Positions 18,529 to 28,437 of a stretch of DNA of 64,000 nucleotides are shown here, piece after piece. The stretch is from an uncultured Cohaesibacter sp. Its GTDB lineage: Bacteria > Pseudomonadota > Alphaproteobacteria > Rhizobiales > Cohaesibacteraceae. The DNA is taken from contig NZ_OY781091.1 of the NCBI RefSeq assembly GCF_963676275.1, positions 2,272,775 to 2,336,774 on the forward strand, in the 5' to 3' direction. The notes below the pieces were generated by a model, which saw only the letters and a list, made by a program, of their open reading frames with translations, was not told the DNA's origin and did not search any database. The position numbers and the translations under genes were made by a program. Within the stretch, counting starts at the first letter, position 1; each line of letters begins with the position of its first letter.

Positions 18529-19499
18529 TATTGCGCCCCGAACATCTCGGCAAAGCGGCTCTTGTTTTCCTCGGCATTGGCAAGGGCCGAAGCCGGGTCA
18601 AAGGACATCAACTTGATCTTGCTGCGCTCCGGGAACCCTTCCGGAACTGCCGCGCCGTTTTTGGCCGGAATGTAGCCCTGAGACAGCACCAGATCCTGCC
18701 CCTTGTCCGACAGCAGAAAATCGACAAATTTATGTGCCGCATCGACATTCTTCGCTGTTTTCAGAATGGCCACCGGCTCAGTAACATAGGAAACGCCTTC
18801 CTCGGGGAAGACAAACTCCACCGGCGACCCCTTGGCCTTGCTGCGAATGGCCAGATAATCGACCACCACGCCATAAGGCTTCTCGCCCGAAGCAACAGCC
18901 TTGAAGGTGCCGCCATTGCCCCCTTGCGCCCGTGCTTCATTCTTTGCCAGAGCCTGATAATAATCCCAGCCCAATGCCTCATCGCCGGTCAGCGTTGCAA
19001 GATGGATCAGCGCAGCGCCAGAATAGAGCGGCGACGGCATCGCGATCATGCCCTTCATGTCTGGCTTTGCCAGATCTTGCCAACTGGTCGGCTTGAATTC
19101 AGCACCGGTGTTATAAACGATACCGGTCGTGATCAGCTTGGTGGAATAGTAATATCCTTCGCCATCATAAAGCGCCGGATCATAGGCGCTGGCAGCATCC
19201 GACTTGTAGGGCTGAAGCTGATCGCTCTGTTTGAGCCCTTCAAGGGTGACCATGTCAGCGATCAGCAGCAGATCAGGGCGCACATCACCTGCGGCGATTT
19301 CTGCCTGAAGCTTGGCCATGACCTTCGTTGTGCCATCGCGCACCCAGGTTACCTTCACATCCGGATATTCTGCCATAAAGGCGTCAACGGTCTGTTGAGC
19401 GTCGGCGTTGGGCTGACTGGTATAGAGCACCAGCTCTTCAGCCAGTGCAGGCGTTGCAGCAAAAGCCGCCAGTATGGAGGAGAGAATGAATTTACGCAT
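18528..19499 (-). CDS. ABC importer periplasmic binding protein (FbpA-like)
   Basis: 323 aa with signal peptide RKFILSSILAAFAATPALA. The mature start EELVLYTSQPNADAQQTVDAF is typical of the class II iron(III)/putrescine/phosphonate binding-protein fold. GYYYSTKLITTGIVYNT lies where FbpA proteins place iron-liganding tyrosines, but the same region occurs in paralogues that bind organic phosphates or phosphonates, so the ligand is open. It is first in the operon with permease and ATPase. The 291 bases between it and phaC hold its promoter region; I saw no Fur-like box I would defend. Confidence 0.85.
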   Translation of the reverse strand: MRKFILSSILAAFAATPALAEELVLYTSQPNADAQQTVDAFMAEYPDVKVTWVRDGTTKVMAKLQAEIAAGDVRPDLLLIADMVTLEGLKQSDQLQPYKSDAASAYDPALYDGEGYYYSTKLITTGIVYNTGAEFKPTSWQDLAKPDMKGMIAMPSPLYSGAALIHLATLTGDEALGWDYYQALAKNEARAQGGNGGTFKAVASGEKPYGVVVDYLAIRSKAKGSPVEFVFPEEGVSYVTEPVAILKTAKNVDAAHKFVDFLLSDKGQDLVLSQGYIPAKNGAAVPEGFPERSKIKLMSFDPASALANAEENKSRFAEMFGAQ

Positions 19500-19790
19500 G
19501 ATGTCGCTCGCATTGATTGTCTGGTTATCAGGCCCAAGCCTTTTGAGCCGACATTAAAAGCGCAGCGCATTACGGTTCGATGACGGTTAAATGAAACTAA
19601 TATTGCAGTTCAAAAACCCTTTTGCGACAATTTGGAATGACCGAAAAGACGCAACAAGCATTTGTTGTTGTGAAGAAAAATTTCCATTTAGAACCCAATG
19701 GCTGCGGCATCGCTCATGGGGCGAGATTGTTTCATTTGAAACGCAAGGATAGCGGAGCCATGCAAAGTGCACAGCAGCAGAAATGTCTGA

Positions 19791-21677
19791 TCAATAGCTC
19801 TTGCGAGCATAGCTTCCCGGCGCATCTTCAAGCGGCGGATATTGCTCGCTACCGACAGCTCTTGCTGCGACTTCTTCGTCACCTTGCGCCATGATCCATT
19901 GGTGCCAATCGGGCCACCAGGATCCGGCAGTGGATCGGGCCGTTTCCATCCAGTCAACCAGCTCGCCATCCAGAGGGCCACCGCGCCAGAACTGATATTT
20001 CCGTCTTTCCGGCGGATTGACCACACCGGCGACATGCCCCGATCCGCCAAGTATGAAATCGACCTTTCCTCCAAACAGCTTTGCTCCCTTGAAAACGGAG
20101 CGGGCAGGGGCAATATGGTCATCCTTCATGGCAAGGCAGTAGGTTGGTGTCGTGATGCGGGAAAGGTCCAGCGTTACGCCATCCAGTTCCATCAAGCCCT
20201 CGGCAAGGGCATTTTCCAGATAGCATTTACGCAAATATTGGGAATGGCAGGCCGCTGTCATGCGGGTTGAATCCTGATTCCAGTAAAGAAGGTCAAAGGG
20301 GAAGGGGTCGAGCCCTCGCATGTAATTATTGACGAAATAGGGCCAGATCAGATCATTCGGACGCAACATATTGAACACATTGGACATGGAGAGCCCATCG
20401 AGATAGCCCTGCGCATGCATGACCTTTTCTAGTTCCTCCATCTGCTCTTCGTCGACGAAAACCTTGAGATCCCCGGCCTCTGTGAAATCGACCTGCGCGG
20501 CGAAAAAGGTCGTGCTGTTGATCCAGTCCTTCTCCTTGGCCGCTAGAAAGGCTTGAGCTGCGGCAAGCAGAGTGCCCCCGACGCAATATCCAACTGCGTT
20601 GACTTTCTGTTGTCCGGTAATCTCGCGCACAAGCTCAATGGAAGAGACGACCCCTTCCAGCATAAAATCTTCAAAGCTCTTGTCCCTGAGGCTTTCATCC
20701 GGATTGACCCATGAGACGACAAAAACACTGTGGCCCTGATCGACACACCATTTGATGAAACTCTTTTGGGCGCTGAGATCGAGAATGTAGAATTTGTTGA
20801 TCCATGGCGGGAAGATAAGCAGCGGTGTCTTTAGCACTTTTGGGGTGCTGGCCTCATATTGGATGACCTGACAGATGTCATTCTGGGCTATCACCTTGCC
20901 CGCAGTTACCGCGAGATTTTCACCGAGCGTGAAAAAGGCGGTGTCGGTCTGACGAATGCGCAGTTTGCCGCCGCCCGCCAATATATCCTCTGCCAACATT
21001 TCCATGCCGCGAATGAGATTCTCGCCATCATTCTCCAACGTCTCGCGCAACAGGGCCGGATTGGTCATGACATAATTGGAAGGCGAGAGCGCATTGAAGA
21101 TCTGATTGACGTAAAACAGCGCCTTGTGGCGCGTATGCTCATCCAGCGCATCGGCTTCAACCACCATTTCATTGGCCCACTGGGAGGCGATCAGATAAAG
21201 CTGTTTGACAAAGGAAAAGAAGGGGTTGCTCGTCCACTCCGGATCATCAAAACGAAGGTCGCCATCATTTGGTTGAGCGATCTCGTCTTGGTCCTCTCCC
21301 AGCATGCGTCTGCTTGAAGCGCCCCAGAGATCAAGGCAGCGCCCCCAAAGACGCGTCTGGGCGTCAAGGGCGCGTTGCGGGTCAGACGTCCAATATTGGC
21401 CGACTTCGCCAAAGGTGCGCACCATCTGGTTGACATAGTCGAGCGAATGCTCCCCCATTCCATTTTCTCTTGGGCGGAGATAGGCAGCGGCCACCTTGCC
21501 AGCCTGTTCGACCACTTGCGCCAGATTGCGGGCAAACCTCTCCGGATCATGGATCATGAACTGGGCAATCCCGTCAATGCCAGGCGTCCCGCTCGATGCA
21601 TCCCCGGCATCCCTGCCATCACCGGCGTTGCCCGCAGCAGGGCTGTCCTGACCATCTTCTTCTTTCTTATTCACCAT
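19791..21677 (-). CDS. phaC: Class I poly(3-hydroxyalkanoate) synthase
   Basis: Polymerises (R)-3-hydroxyacyl-CoA into storage polyester on granules. 628 aa. The lipase-like box is VGYCVGG with catalytic Cys365; the catalytic Asp lies in YCLAMKDDHIAP and the His in GGSGHVAGVVNPP. Trp-rich ends (WWPDWHQWI) are normal. The first 35 residues are low-complexity (Gly, Asp, Ala) and precede the conserved region, making it a little longer than average. The start at 21677 lacks a clear ribosome site, so the exact N-terminus is uncertain. No phaA, phaB or phasin gene lies next to it. Confidence 0.95.
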   Translation of the reverse strand: MVNKKEEDGQDSPAAGNAGDGRDAGDASSGTPGIDGIAQFMIHDPERFARNLAQVVEQAGKVAAAYLRPRENGMGEHSLDYVNQMVRTFGEVGQYWTSDPQRALDAQTRLWGRCLDLWGASSRRMLGEDQDEIAQPNDGDLRFDDPEWTSNPFFSFVKQLYLIASQWANEMVVEADALDEHTRHKALFYVNQIFNALSPSNYVMTNPALLRETLENDGENLIRGMEMLAEDILAGGGKLRIRQTDTAFFTLGENLAVTAGKVIAQNDICQVIQYEASTPKVLKTPLLIFPPWINKFYILDLSAQKSFIKWCVDQGHSVFVVSWVNPDESLRDKSFEDFMLEGVVSSIELVREITGQQKVNAVGYCVGGTLLAAAQAFLAAKEKDWINSTTFFAAQVDFTEAGDLKVFVDEEQMEELEKVMHAQGYLDGLSMSNVFNMLRPNDLIWPYFVNNYMRGLDPFPFDLLYWNQDSTRMTAACHSQYLRKCYLENALAEGLMELDGVTLDLSRITTPTYCLAMKDDHIAPARSVFKGAKLFGGKVDFILGGSGHVAGVVNPPERRKYQFWRGGPLDGELVDWMETARSTAGSWWPDWHQWIMAQGDEEVAARAVGSEQYPPLEDAPGSYARKSY

Positions 21678-22060
21678 AGACTATCGCCAACTTGCCAGAA
21701 CCTGAAAGCAAACAACATGAATTCAATCAACGCCAGCGACTACTGGAAAATCGACTAAATTGCATAATATTCGTTCCCTCGTAATAAACAACAAGCCAAA
21801 GGTGGTTTAGATGGCGCTTTGTAGCCGGAAATCGGCCGATGAGACTTATCCTATCGGATTATATATTGCGACAGCGAGCAACGCACCCCTTGAATTTAAA
21901 GGACAATAACCTAAATACTCACCTTGACGCGGCAATAAGCAGCAGCTTGATTCTATTGACCAACCGCTGCTTCCGAGCCAGATTGTCGCACCGCAGACCC
22001 AAAATTGCATGCTCCGCTGCGGGCGAAAACAAAAGCAAAAATCATGAGGCAGGAATGGCA
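21678..22060. other. Divergent intergenic region, phaC / lipoprotein
   Basis: About 380 bases between the divergent phaC and lipoprotein genes. It must contain both promoters. It is AT-richer than the flanks (around 21760-21920). No repeat or conserved RNA was recognised. Confidence 0.45.
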
Positions 22061-22426
22061 ATGATGAGTAAGACGATGAATCGCTTTCTGAGCGCCTGTC
22101 TTCTTGTTTCGCTTGCGGGCTGTTCAGCGACCCATTCCGATCTGGCAGACAGCAGCCTGCCGCAAGCTCCCGTTTCAACGGCTCAAGCCCCCAGCGATGG
22201 CAATATTCAGAAAGACACTGCGGCTACGGCAGCAGGAGAGAATGAAACCTTGTTCATTCCCAGTCAGTTGGGATACTCGATTGACTTGCTGAACGAGAAT
22301 AACGATCAGAGCCAATATCCGGCGATTGTCGCTCTTTCAGAAAAAGATCCAGCCTTGCTGACCCCTGAAGAGCGCGACAAACTCGAAGCCGAACTGCTCA
22401 AGCTTAATGAGAATGCCAAGAAATAA
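22061..22426 (+). CDS. Small lipoprotein of unknown function
   Basis: About 121 aa. Several Met codons open the frame; ATG 22061 has AGGA six bases upstream, and an upstream-extended frame from 21839 is not gene-like. Signal peptide MNRFLSACLLVSLAGCSATH carries the lipobox LAGC, so the mature protein would start at the lipidated Cys in the envelope. The rest is polar, with an Ala/Gln/Pro-rich linker followed by a helical acidic C-terminus (TPEERDKLEAELLKL). No known domain was recognised. Confidence 0.7.
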   Translation: MMSKTMNRFLSACLLVSLAGCSATHSDLADSSLPQAPVSTAQAPSDGNIQKDTAATAAGENETLFIPSQLGYSIDLLNENNDQSQYPAIVALSEKDPALLTPEERDKLEAELLKLNENAKK

Positions 22427-22481
22427 CTCTGGCTTCCGCTTGCCATTTTCTGCGCTCTTTCCAACTTGTCACTTTCCCCAA

Positions 22482-22504
22482 TTCCCTTTCAGTTTGAGAG
22501 GGAA
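22482..22504 (+). terminator. Possible terminator stem-loop after the lipoprotein gene
   Basis: Nine-base arms (TTCCCTTTC and GAGAGGGAA, one G-T pair) around a five-base loop, about 55 bases after the stop. No T-run follows, so it is only terminator-like. Confidence 0.35.
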
Positions 22505-22643
22505 ACGCCATCTTATTGACTAATTCCCATGTGCAAAAACTGAATTAGAGGTGGCAAAACAGTCTTGTTAGCGCCATTTTCTGCAACACTTCACAAGGCT
22601 TTGCCTAACATTTGTTCCAGCCCCAATATCAAGGAGCCTAACT

Positions 22644-23822
22644 ATGGATGAGTTCCATAAAATACGCCGTCTCCCTCCTTATGTCTTTGAACCGGTCAAC
22701 CGGATTAAGGCGAAGGCGCGAGCGGCGGGCGCGGATATTATCGATCTGGGCATGGGCAACCCCGATTTGCCAACCCCGAAGCATATCGTGGACAAGCTGA
22801 CAGAAACCGTTCTGGATCCGCGCACCCATCGCTATTCGACCTCGCGCGGGATTCCCGGTCTGCGGCGGGCGCAGGCTGCCTATTATGAGCGACGCTTCGG
22901 CGTGAAGCTAAATCCGGAAACCGAGATCGTCGCCACTCTGGGCTCAAAAGAGGGCTTCGCTAACATGGCGCAGGCCATCACCAGCCCCGGCGATGTGGTG
23001 CTCGTTCCCAATCCGACCTATCCAATTCACTCCTTCGGTTTCATCATGTCCGGCGGCGTTGTCCGCTCCATGCCAGCTGAACCGAATGATGAATTTTTCC
23101 GCTCGATCGAACGCGCCGTGCGGCATTCCATTCCGAAGCCGATCGCGCTTATCGTCAACTATCCTGCAAACCCGACGGCTTACACAGTCGATCTGCATTT
23201 CTACAAGGAAGTCGTGCGCATCGCCAAGGAACATGACATCATGGTCCTGAGCGATTTGGCATATGCGGAAATCTATTTCGGCGAAACCCAGCCGCCTTCC
23301 ATTCTCGAGGTGGATGGCGCCAAGGATATCGCGGTTGAATTCACGTCGCTGTCAAAGACCTTCTCCATGCCCGGCTGGCGCATGGGATTTGCGGTTGGCA
23401 ACGAGCGGATGATCCGCGCCCTGACGCGCGTCAAATCCTATCTCGACTATGGTGCCTTCACCCCCGTACAGGTCGCAGCCGCTGCGGCGCTGAATGGCTC
23501 TGAGGAATGCATCAAGGAAGCCAGAGAAGTCTATAAATATCGTCGTGACGTCATGGTGGAGAGCTTTACCCGTGCGGGTTGGGCAATCCCGAGCCCGGAC
23601 GCGACCATGTTTGCATGGGTGCCGGTGCCGGAGAAATTCCGCTCCATAGGCTCTCTGGAATTCGCAAAGCGCCTTGTCGAGGAAGCTCATGTGGCTGTCG
23701 CCCCCGGCGTTGGCTTTGGTGAATATGGCGATGAATATGTCCGCCTTGCCTTCGTTGAAAACGAACAGCGCATTCGACAGGCGGCGCGCAATATTCGCCG
23801 CTTCCTCGCCTCTGCAGAGTAA
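22644..23822 (+). CDS. PLP aminotransferase, AlaC / LL-DAP aminotransferase-like
   Basis: Class I fold type I aminotransferase of 392 aa. Motifs: GSKEGFANMAQA (phosphate binding), NYPANPTAYTVD, DLAYAEIYFG and SLSKTFSMPGWRMGF with Schiff-base Lys238. It is closest in appearance to AlaC glutamate-pyruvate aminotransferase; alphaproteobacterial homologues are often labelled LL-diaminopimelate aminotransferase. AAGGAG sits seven bases before the ATG. It precedes homoserine dehydrogenase, a linkage familiar in Alphaproteobacteria, suggesting an amino-acid biosynthetic role. The 220 bases before hom are AT-rich and may carry a separate hom promoter. Confidence 0.88.
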   Translation: MDEFHKIRRLPPYVFEPVNRIKAKARAAGADIIDLGMGNPDLPTPKHIVDKLTETVLDPRTHRYSTSRGIPGLRRAQAAYYERRFGVKLNPETEIVATLGSKEGFANMAQAITSPGDVVLVPNPTYPIHSFGFIMSGGVVRSMPAEPNDEFFRSIERAVRHSIPKPIALIVNYPANPTAYTVDLHFYKEVVRIAKEHDIMVLSDLAYAEIYFGETQPPSILEVDGAKDIAVEFTSLSKTFSMPGWRMGFAVGNERMIRALTRVKSYLDYGAFTPVQVAAAAALNGSEECIKEAREVYKYRRDVMVESFTRAGWAIPSPDATMFAWVPVPEKFRSIGSLEFAKRLVEEAHVAVAPGVGFGEYGDEYVRLAFVENEQRIRQAARNIRRFLASAE

Positions 23823-24043
23823 AAAACTCGCTTTTCGCGTGTAGTTCGAAAACAGAACGGCCATCCACGAGCATTTATTAATCTTATAAAATAAAGATTA
23901 CGCTTGCGGATGGCTCTTGGCTTGCGTATCTATTTGCCACAACATCCGTTTTGCATTTGATTTTCTTGGATTTTTTTCTGTCCAAAATTAAATAGTCAAA
24001 ACCGCACGCCTCAAACAATATCACTTATCGGACTACATACTTG

Positions 24044-25372
24044 ATGAGCGCTCCTTTAAAGCTCGGTCTAGCGGGACTCGGCACCGTAGGCATATCAGCC
24101 CTAGAACGCCTTCTTTCCATGGAAAATGAACTGGCTGTCAAAACCAGCCGAGGCATCCGGGTGCAAGCCGTTTCTGCGCGAAACAGGAACAAGGACAGGG
24201 GTGTCGATCTTTCCGGTCTGGACTGGTATTCCGATCCGGTCGAAATGGCCACAAGCGACAAGATCGACGTTTTCGTCGAGTTGATTGGTGGCGACACCGG
24301 AGCGGCGGAAGATGCCGTTCGGGCTGCGATCATGGCAGGCAAACATGTCATCACGGCCAACAAGGCATTGCTTGCCAAACATGGCAATGAACTGGCCAGA
24401 CTTGCTGAAGAGCATAATGTCTCGATCAATTTTGAGGCGGCCGTCGCTGGTGGTATTCCCGTTATCAAGGCGATCCGCGAAAGCCTGACCAGCAACGAGA
24501 TTACCCGCGTTTACGGTATTCTGAACGGAACCTGCAATTATATCCTCACCCGTATGGAAGATGAGGGGCTGTCCTTTGAAGCCTGTCTCAAGGATGCTCA
24601 GGATCTCGGCTATGCCGAAGCTGACCCGAGCTTTGATATTGAAGGCAACGATACGGCCCACAAGCTGTCCATTCTTTCAAGCCTAGCCTTTGGCCATGAA
24701 ATCGACGCAGATTCCATCTTCCTTGAGGGCATCACCTCGATCACTTCGGCCGATATCTCCGCGGCCAGAGAACTTGGATATCGCATCAAGTTGCTTGGCG
24801 TGGCGCAAAAGACCGACACTGGCATCGAACAGCGTGTGCATCCGACCATGGTGCCGCTCGATTCAGCGATTGCCCAGATTGACGGCGTTACCAACGCCGT
24901 TGCCATTGAAGGCGATGCCATCGGCATGATCACCCTTTCGGGCCCGGGTGCTGGCGGTGAGGCGACGGCATCGGCCGTTCTTGCCGATATCGTTGATATC
25001 GCGCGCGGCCTCGAAGTCAAGCCACTGGGGCTCCCTGCCTCTCTGCTGGAACCCTACAGACCGGCAGCAATGCGTGCACATGAGGGTGGATATTATATCC
25101 GCCTTCGGGTCATCGACGAGCCTGGAGTCTTTGCCTCCATCGCAAATCGCATGGCACAACAGTGCATTTCACTCGAAAGTATAGTTCAAAGAAAAGCGAA
25201 GTATAAGGTAGAACAGAAAAGTGAAATGATTACAGCGAATAAGAAGCCTCAAGACCTGGTTCTTATTACCTATGAGACGACTGAATTTGCCATTCGCACC
25301 GCGATTGAATCGATCGTCAGTGACGGGCATGTGGTGGCATCTCCACAGGTTATCAGAATTGAGAGATTGTGA
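24044..25372 (+). CDS. hom: Homoserine dehydrogenase with ACT domain
   Basis: Reduces aspartate semialdehyde to homoserine, the branch towards threonine and methionine. 442 aa from ATG 24044 (a TTG directly before it is also in frame). N-terminal NAD(P)-binding LGLAGLGTVGISALERLL, then ITANKALLAKHG, the catalytic core GILNGTCNYILTRM and GYAEADPSFDIEGNDTAHKL. The last 90 residues form an ACT domain (IRLRVIDEPGVFASIANRMA), which in the family mediates threonine feedback. It is followed closely by glpX and recJ in the same direction. Confidence 0.95.
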   Translation: MSAPLKLGLAGLGTVGISALERLLSMENELAVKTSRGIRVQAVSARNRNKDRGVDLSGLDWYSDPVEMATSDKIDVFVELIGGDTGAAEDAVRAAIMAGKHVITANKALLAKHGNELARLAEEHNVSINFEAAVAGGIPVIKAIRESLTSNEITRVYGILNGTCNYILTRMEDEGLSFEACLKDAQDLGYAEADPSFDIEGNDTAHKLSILSSLAFGHEIDADSIFLEGITSITSADISAARELGYRIKLLGVAQKTDTGIEQRVHPTMVPLDSAIAQIDGVTNAVAIEGDAIGMITLSGPGAGGEATASAVLADIVDIARGLEVKPLGLPASLLEPYRPAAMRAHEGGYYIRLRVIDEPGVFASIANRMAQQCISLESIVQRKAKYKVEQKSEMITANKKPQDLVLITYETTEFAIRTAIESIVSDGHVVASPQVIRIERL

Positions 25373-25459
25373 ATTTGAAATTATTTCAATTCAATGATTG
25401 TACCAAGAATGCCGATTTCATTGAATATATCGCCCCGCGCGGGCAAAAGGGGAAGTTGA

Positions 25460-26449
25460 ATGAGTGAAATCAGAGAAGCTCCGGTCCTTGATCGAATCCT
25501 GACTTTGGAAATTGTGCGCGTCGTAGAGCGCGCCGCTGTATCGGCAGCACGCCTGAGAGGCAAAGGCAACGAGAAGGCCGCTGACCAGGCCGCCGTTGAC
25601 GCCATGCGCCGCGAGTTGAACCAGCTGCCCATCAAGGGCCGTGTTGTGATCGGTGAAGGCGAACGCGATGAAGCGCCCATGCTCTATATTGGCGAAGAAG
25701 TCGGCAACAAGCAGGGACCAAGAGTGGATATCGCTCTGGACCCGCTGGAAGGCACGACCCTGTGCGCCAAAAACCAGCCCAATTCTCTTGCTGTCATCTC
25801 CATTGCCGATGAAGGCAGCCTGCTCAATGCACCTGACGTTTACATGGACAAGATCGCGATTGGCCCGGGCTATCCCAAGGGCCTTGTTGATCTCGACCGG
25901 TCTCCGGCAGAAAATCTCAATGCACTGGCCAAAGCCAAAGGCGTCAATGTCGAGGATCTCAATGTCTGCATTCTTGACCGTCCGCGCCACGCAAAGCTGA
26001 TTGAAGATGTTCGGGCAACGGGTGCCGCCATTCGCCTCATCGGTGATGGTGACGTGCAGGGCATCATTCATATCACCGATCCTGACGAATCCGGCATGGA
26101 TATCTATATGGGCATTGGTGGCGCACCTGAAGGTGTGCTTGCCGCATCGGCTCTGCGCTGCATTGGCGGCCAGATGCAGGGACGCCTTGTCATCAACAAT
26201 GAAGAACAGCGCGAACGCGCCATTCGCATGGGCATCAAAGACCCTGACAAGAAGTTCGAAATGATCGAACTGGCCGGTGGTGACGTGACCTTCGCAGCAA
26301 CGGGTGTGACCGACGGCAACATGCTGTCCGGCGTCAAGTTCGGCCGCGATGTGATCAAGACACAGACCGTCGTCATGCGTTCATCCACCGGAACGGTCCG
26401 CTGGGTTGAAACCGAGCATCGCCAGTTTGAAAAATTCCATCTGGATTGA
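25460..26449 (+). CDS. glpX: Class II fructose-1,6-bisphosphatase
   Basis: Hydrolyses fructose-1,6-bisphosphate in gluconeogenesis. 329 aa, the normal GlpX length. Metal and substrate motifs: GRVVIGEGERDEAPML, DPLEGTTLCAKNQPNSLAV and IGGAPEGVLAASALRC. GGGGAA lies just before the ATG. It follows hom by 87 bases and ends at a strong terminator. The hom-glpX-recJ order is a conserved alphaproteobacterial arrangement without an evident biochemical link. Confidence 0.96.
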   Translation: MSEIREAPVLDRILTLEIVRVVERAAVSAARLRGKGNEKAADQAAVDAMRRELNQLPIKGRVVIGEGERDEAPMLYIGEEVGNKQGPRVDIALDPLEGTTLCAKNQPNSLAVISIADEGSLLNAPDVYMDKIAIGPGYPKGLVDLDRSPAENLNALAKAKGVNVEDLNVCILDRPRHAKLIEDVRATGAAIRLIGDGDVQGIIHITDPDESGMDIYMGIGGAPEGVLAASALRCIGGQMQGRLVINNEEQRERAIRMGIKDPDKKFEMIELAGGDVTFAATGVTDGNMLSGVKFGRDVIKTQTVVMRSSTGTVRWVETEHRQFEKFHLD

Positions 26450-26470
26450 TCCTTTTCAACTCCGGTTGCT

Positions 26471-26501
26471 AAAAGAGGCGGGTGATCAAGCCCGCCTTTT
26501 T
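26471..26501 (+). terminator. Rho-independent terminator after glpX
   Basis: GGCGGG (26477-26482) and CCCGCC (26491-26496) around an eight-base loop, followed by TTTTT. An upstream AAAA run extends the stem. Confidence 0.88.
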
Positions 26502-26576
26502 CGTGGCCAGAAGACACTGGCATGCTAGATTGGTGCCGTTGAAGCTGATTCCCGCAATCAAGAGAACTGATCCTCC

Positions 26577-28391
26577 ATGCTATCCGACTTAGAAGCCAGC
26601 AAAAGCTACCTTGGTGTTGACAAATCCGCAAAGGAACGGCGCTGGGTCGAAAGTCTGGATCTGCGCGGCGTGGAGATGGCCAGCGCCATAGCGCAAGGGC
26701 AGGACATTCCAGACATTGTCGCCCGTGTCATGGTTGCGCGCGGGCTGAATATGGAAAGTGCCGAGCATTATCTCGATCCATCCATCAAGCGCCTCATGCC
26801 CGACCCATCCTGCATGACCGACATGGACAAGGCTGCAGAACGGATTGCTCTGGCCGTCAGCAGGCGGGAAAAGATCGCCATTTTCGGCGATTATGACGTC
26901 GATGGAGCCACTTCCAGCGCCCTGATGGCGCTATTCCTGCGCCATTGTGGCTGCGAGGCGACCATTTACATTCCTGATCGTATTTTCGAAGGCTACGGCC
27001 CCAATCCCGACGCCATGGATCAATTGATCGATCAGGGCCATACCCTTATCCTAACCCTTGATTGCGGCTCGACATCCTTTGACGCCTTGCAGCATGCCCA
27101 TGAGCGCAAGACCGATGTTGTCGTCATCGACCACCATCAGGTGGGGGAGGAACTGCCCGTCTGCATCGCTCTGGTCAATCCTAACCGGCAGGATGATCTG
27201 AGCCAGTTGGGCCATCTCGCCGCTGTCGGCGTCACCTTCATGTCCCTTGTCGCAACCAATCGGACATTGAGGCAAAAGGGATTTTATCAGTCCGGCATTC
27301 GCCCGCCGGATTTGCTCGGCTGGCTCGATCTGGTTGCGCTGGGCACCGTCTGTGATGTGGTGCCGCTGATCGGCCTCAATCGCGCCTTCGTCGTCAAGGG
27401 TCTGATGGTCATCCGCTCCAACCACAATATCGGCCTCAATGCCTTGCTTGCGGTTTCAAGGGTTTCCGGCCCTGTCAGTCCCTATCATCTCGGCTTCATG
27501 CTCGGCCCCCGCATCAATGCCGGCGGACGCATCGGTGATGCTGCACTCGGCGCGCGCCTCCTGACCAGCTCCGATCCATCCGAAGCAGAGCATATCGCTT
27601 CGGAACTGGAACGGCTAAACCGGGAAAGGCAGGCGCTCGAGCAGATCATGCTCGAAGATGCGGTGGCTCAGGCCGAAAGACAATTGATGGAAGATCCCGA
27701 TTGTGCAGGGATCGTCACTTTCAGCTCAGACTGGCATGCCGGTATCGTTGGTCTTTTGGCCTCGCGTCTGAAGGAACGTTTCCGACGCCCGGCCTTCGCC
27801 ATAGCCATCGGGCCTGATGGCAAGGGAACAGGCTCGGGTCGCTCCATCTCCGGCTCGGATCTTGGCGCCGCCGTGCGGGCTGCCGTTGGCGAGGGGATGC
27901 TGGTCAAGGGTGGCGGCCATGCCATGGCAGCTGGCCTGACCATCGAGACAGACAAGATTAAAGAATTCCGCCATTATCTTCATGAGCGCCTGTGTCAGCA
28001 GGTTTCTCAGGCCAGAGCCAGTGAGGAATTGAAGATTGATGCCGCTCTGACGGCATCAGGAGCCAGCGAAGAGCTTGTCAAAACTCTTGAGAAGGCCGGT
28101 CCCTATGGTGCAGGCAACCCTGAGCCGGTATTTGTTTTTCCCTCCCATAAAATCGCATTTGCCGATGTCGTTGGGCAGGGGGGACATATCCGTTGCACCA
28201 TTTCAAACAGTTCAGGCGGCAAGCTGAAAGCCATCTGCTTCAGGGCATCTGAAGAACCGATCGGGAAATTGCTGCTCGATAACCGCGGCAGCAGTCTACA
28301 TATTGCCGGAAGCCTGTCGCTCGACTATTGGCAGGGCCGTCCCTCGGTGCAATTGCGCATCATCGATGCGTCCGAGGTCAAGGGGCCTTAG
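26577..28391 (+). CDS. recJ: Single-stranded-DNA-specific exonuclease RecJ
   Basis: 5'-3' single-strand exonuclease of recombination and mismatch repair. 604 aa. DHH-family motifs: IFGDYDVDGATSSALM (I), TLDCGSTSFDAL (II), VVIDHHQVGEELP (III), GPRINAGGRIGDA (DHHA1 region) and the C-terminal GGGHAMAAGLTIE. The Asp/His metal ligands are present. The ATG at 26577 has only a weak ribosome site. It is separated from glpX by a terminator and so probably has its own promoter. It converges on the MarR-GNAT gene. Confidence 0.95.
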   Translation: MLSDLEASKSYLGVDKSAKERRWVESLDLRGVEMASAIAQGQDIPDIVARVMVARGLNMESAEHYLDPSIKRLMPDPSCMTDMDKAAERIALAVSRREKIAIFGDYDVDGATSSALMALFLRHCGCEATIYIPDRIFEGYGPNPDAMDQLIDQGHTLILTLDCGSTSFDALQHAHERKTDVVVIDHHQVGEELPVCIALVNPNRQDDLSQLGHLAAVGVTFMSLVATNRTLRQKGFYQSGIRPPDLLGWLDLVALGTVCDVVPLIGLNRAFVVKGLMVIRSNHNIGLNALLAVSRVSGPVSPYHLGFMLGPRINAGGRIGDAALGARLLTSSDPSEAEHIASELERLNRERQALEQIMLEDAVAQAERQLMEDPDCAGIVTFSSDWHAGIVGLLASRLKERFRRPAFAIAIGPDGKGTGSGRSISGSDLGAAVRAAVGEGMLVKGGGHAMAAGLTIETDKIKEFRHYLHERLCQQVSQARASEELKIDAALTASGASEELVKTLEKAGPYGAGNPEPVFVFPSHKIAFADVVGQGGHIRCTISNSSGGKLKAICFRASEEPIGKLLLDNRGSSLHIAGSLSLDYWQGRPSVQLRIIDASEVKGP

Positions 28392-28410
28392 CTGACAATC
28401 TCAGCCCCTT
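28380..28410. terminator. Candidate bidirectional terminator between recJ and the MarR-GNAT gene
   Basis: AAGGGGC (28380-28386, inside the recJ end) can pair with GCCCCTT (28404-28410), with GCTGA/TCAGC nested inside. T-runs are short, so support is modest. Confidence 0.4.
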
Positions 28411-28437
28411 TGCGAGATGCTTTCCTTGCAAAGAAAA

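Noticed and set aside
18528-19499. Assigning the binding protein firmly to ferric iron
   Set aside because: The fold and tyrosines are compatible, but close paralogues bind organic phosphates or phosphonates, and no iron-responsive operator was recognised.
18522-19583. Plus-strand frame of about 353 codons opposite the ABC binding-protein gene
   Set aside because: The minus-strand frame has a signal peptide and binding-protein motifs and is coupled to the permease; the antisense frame has neither.
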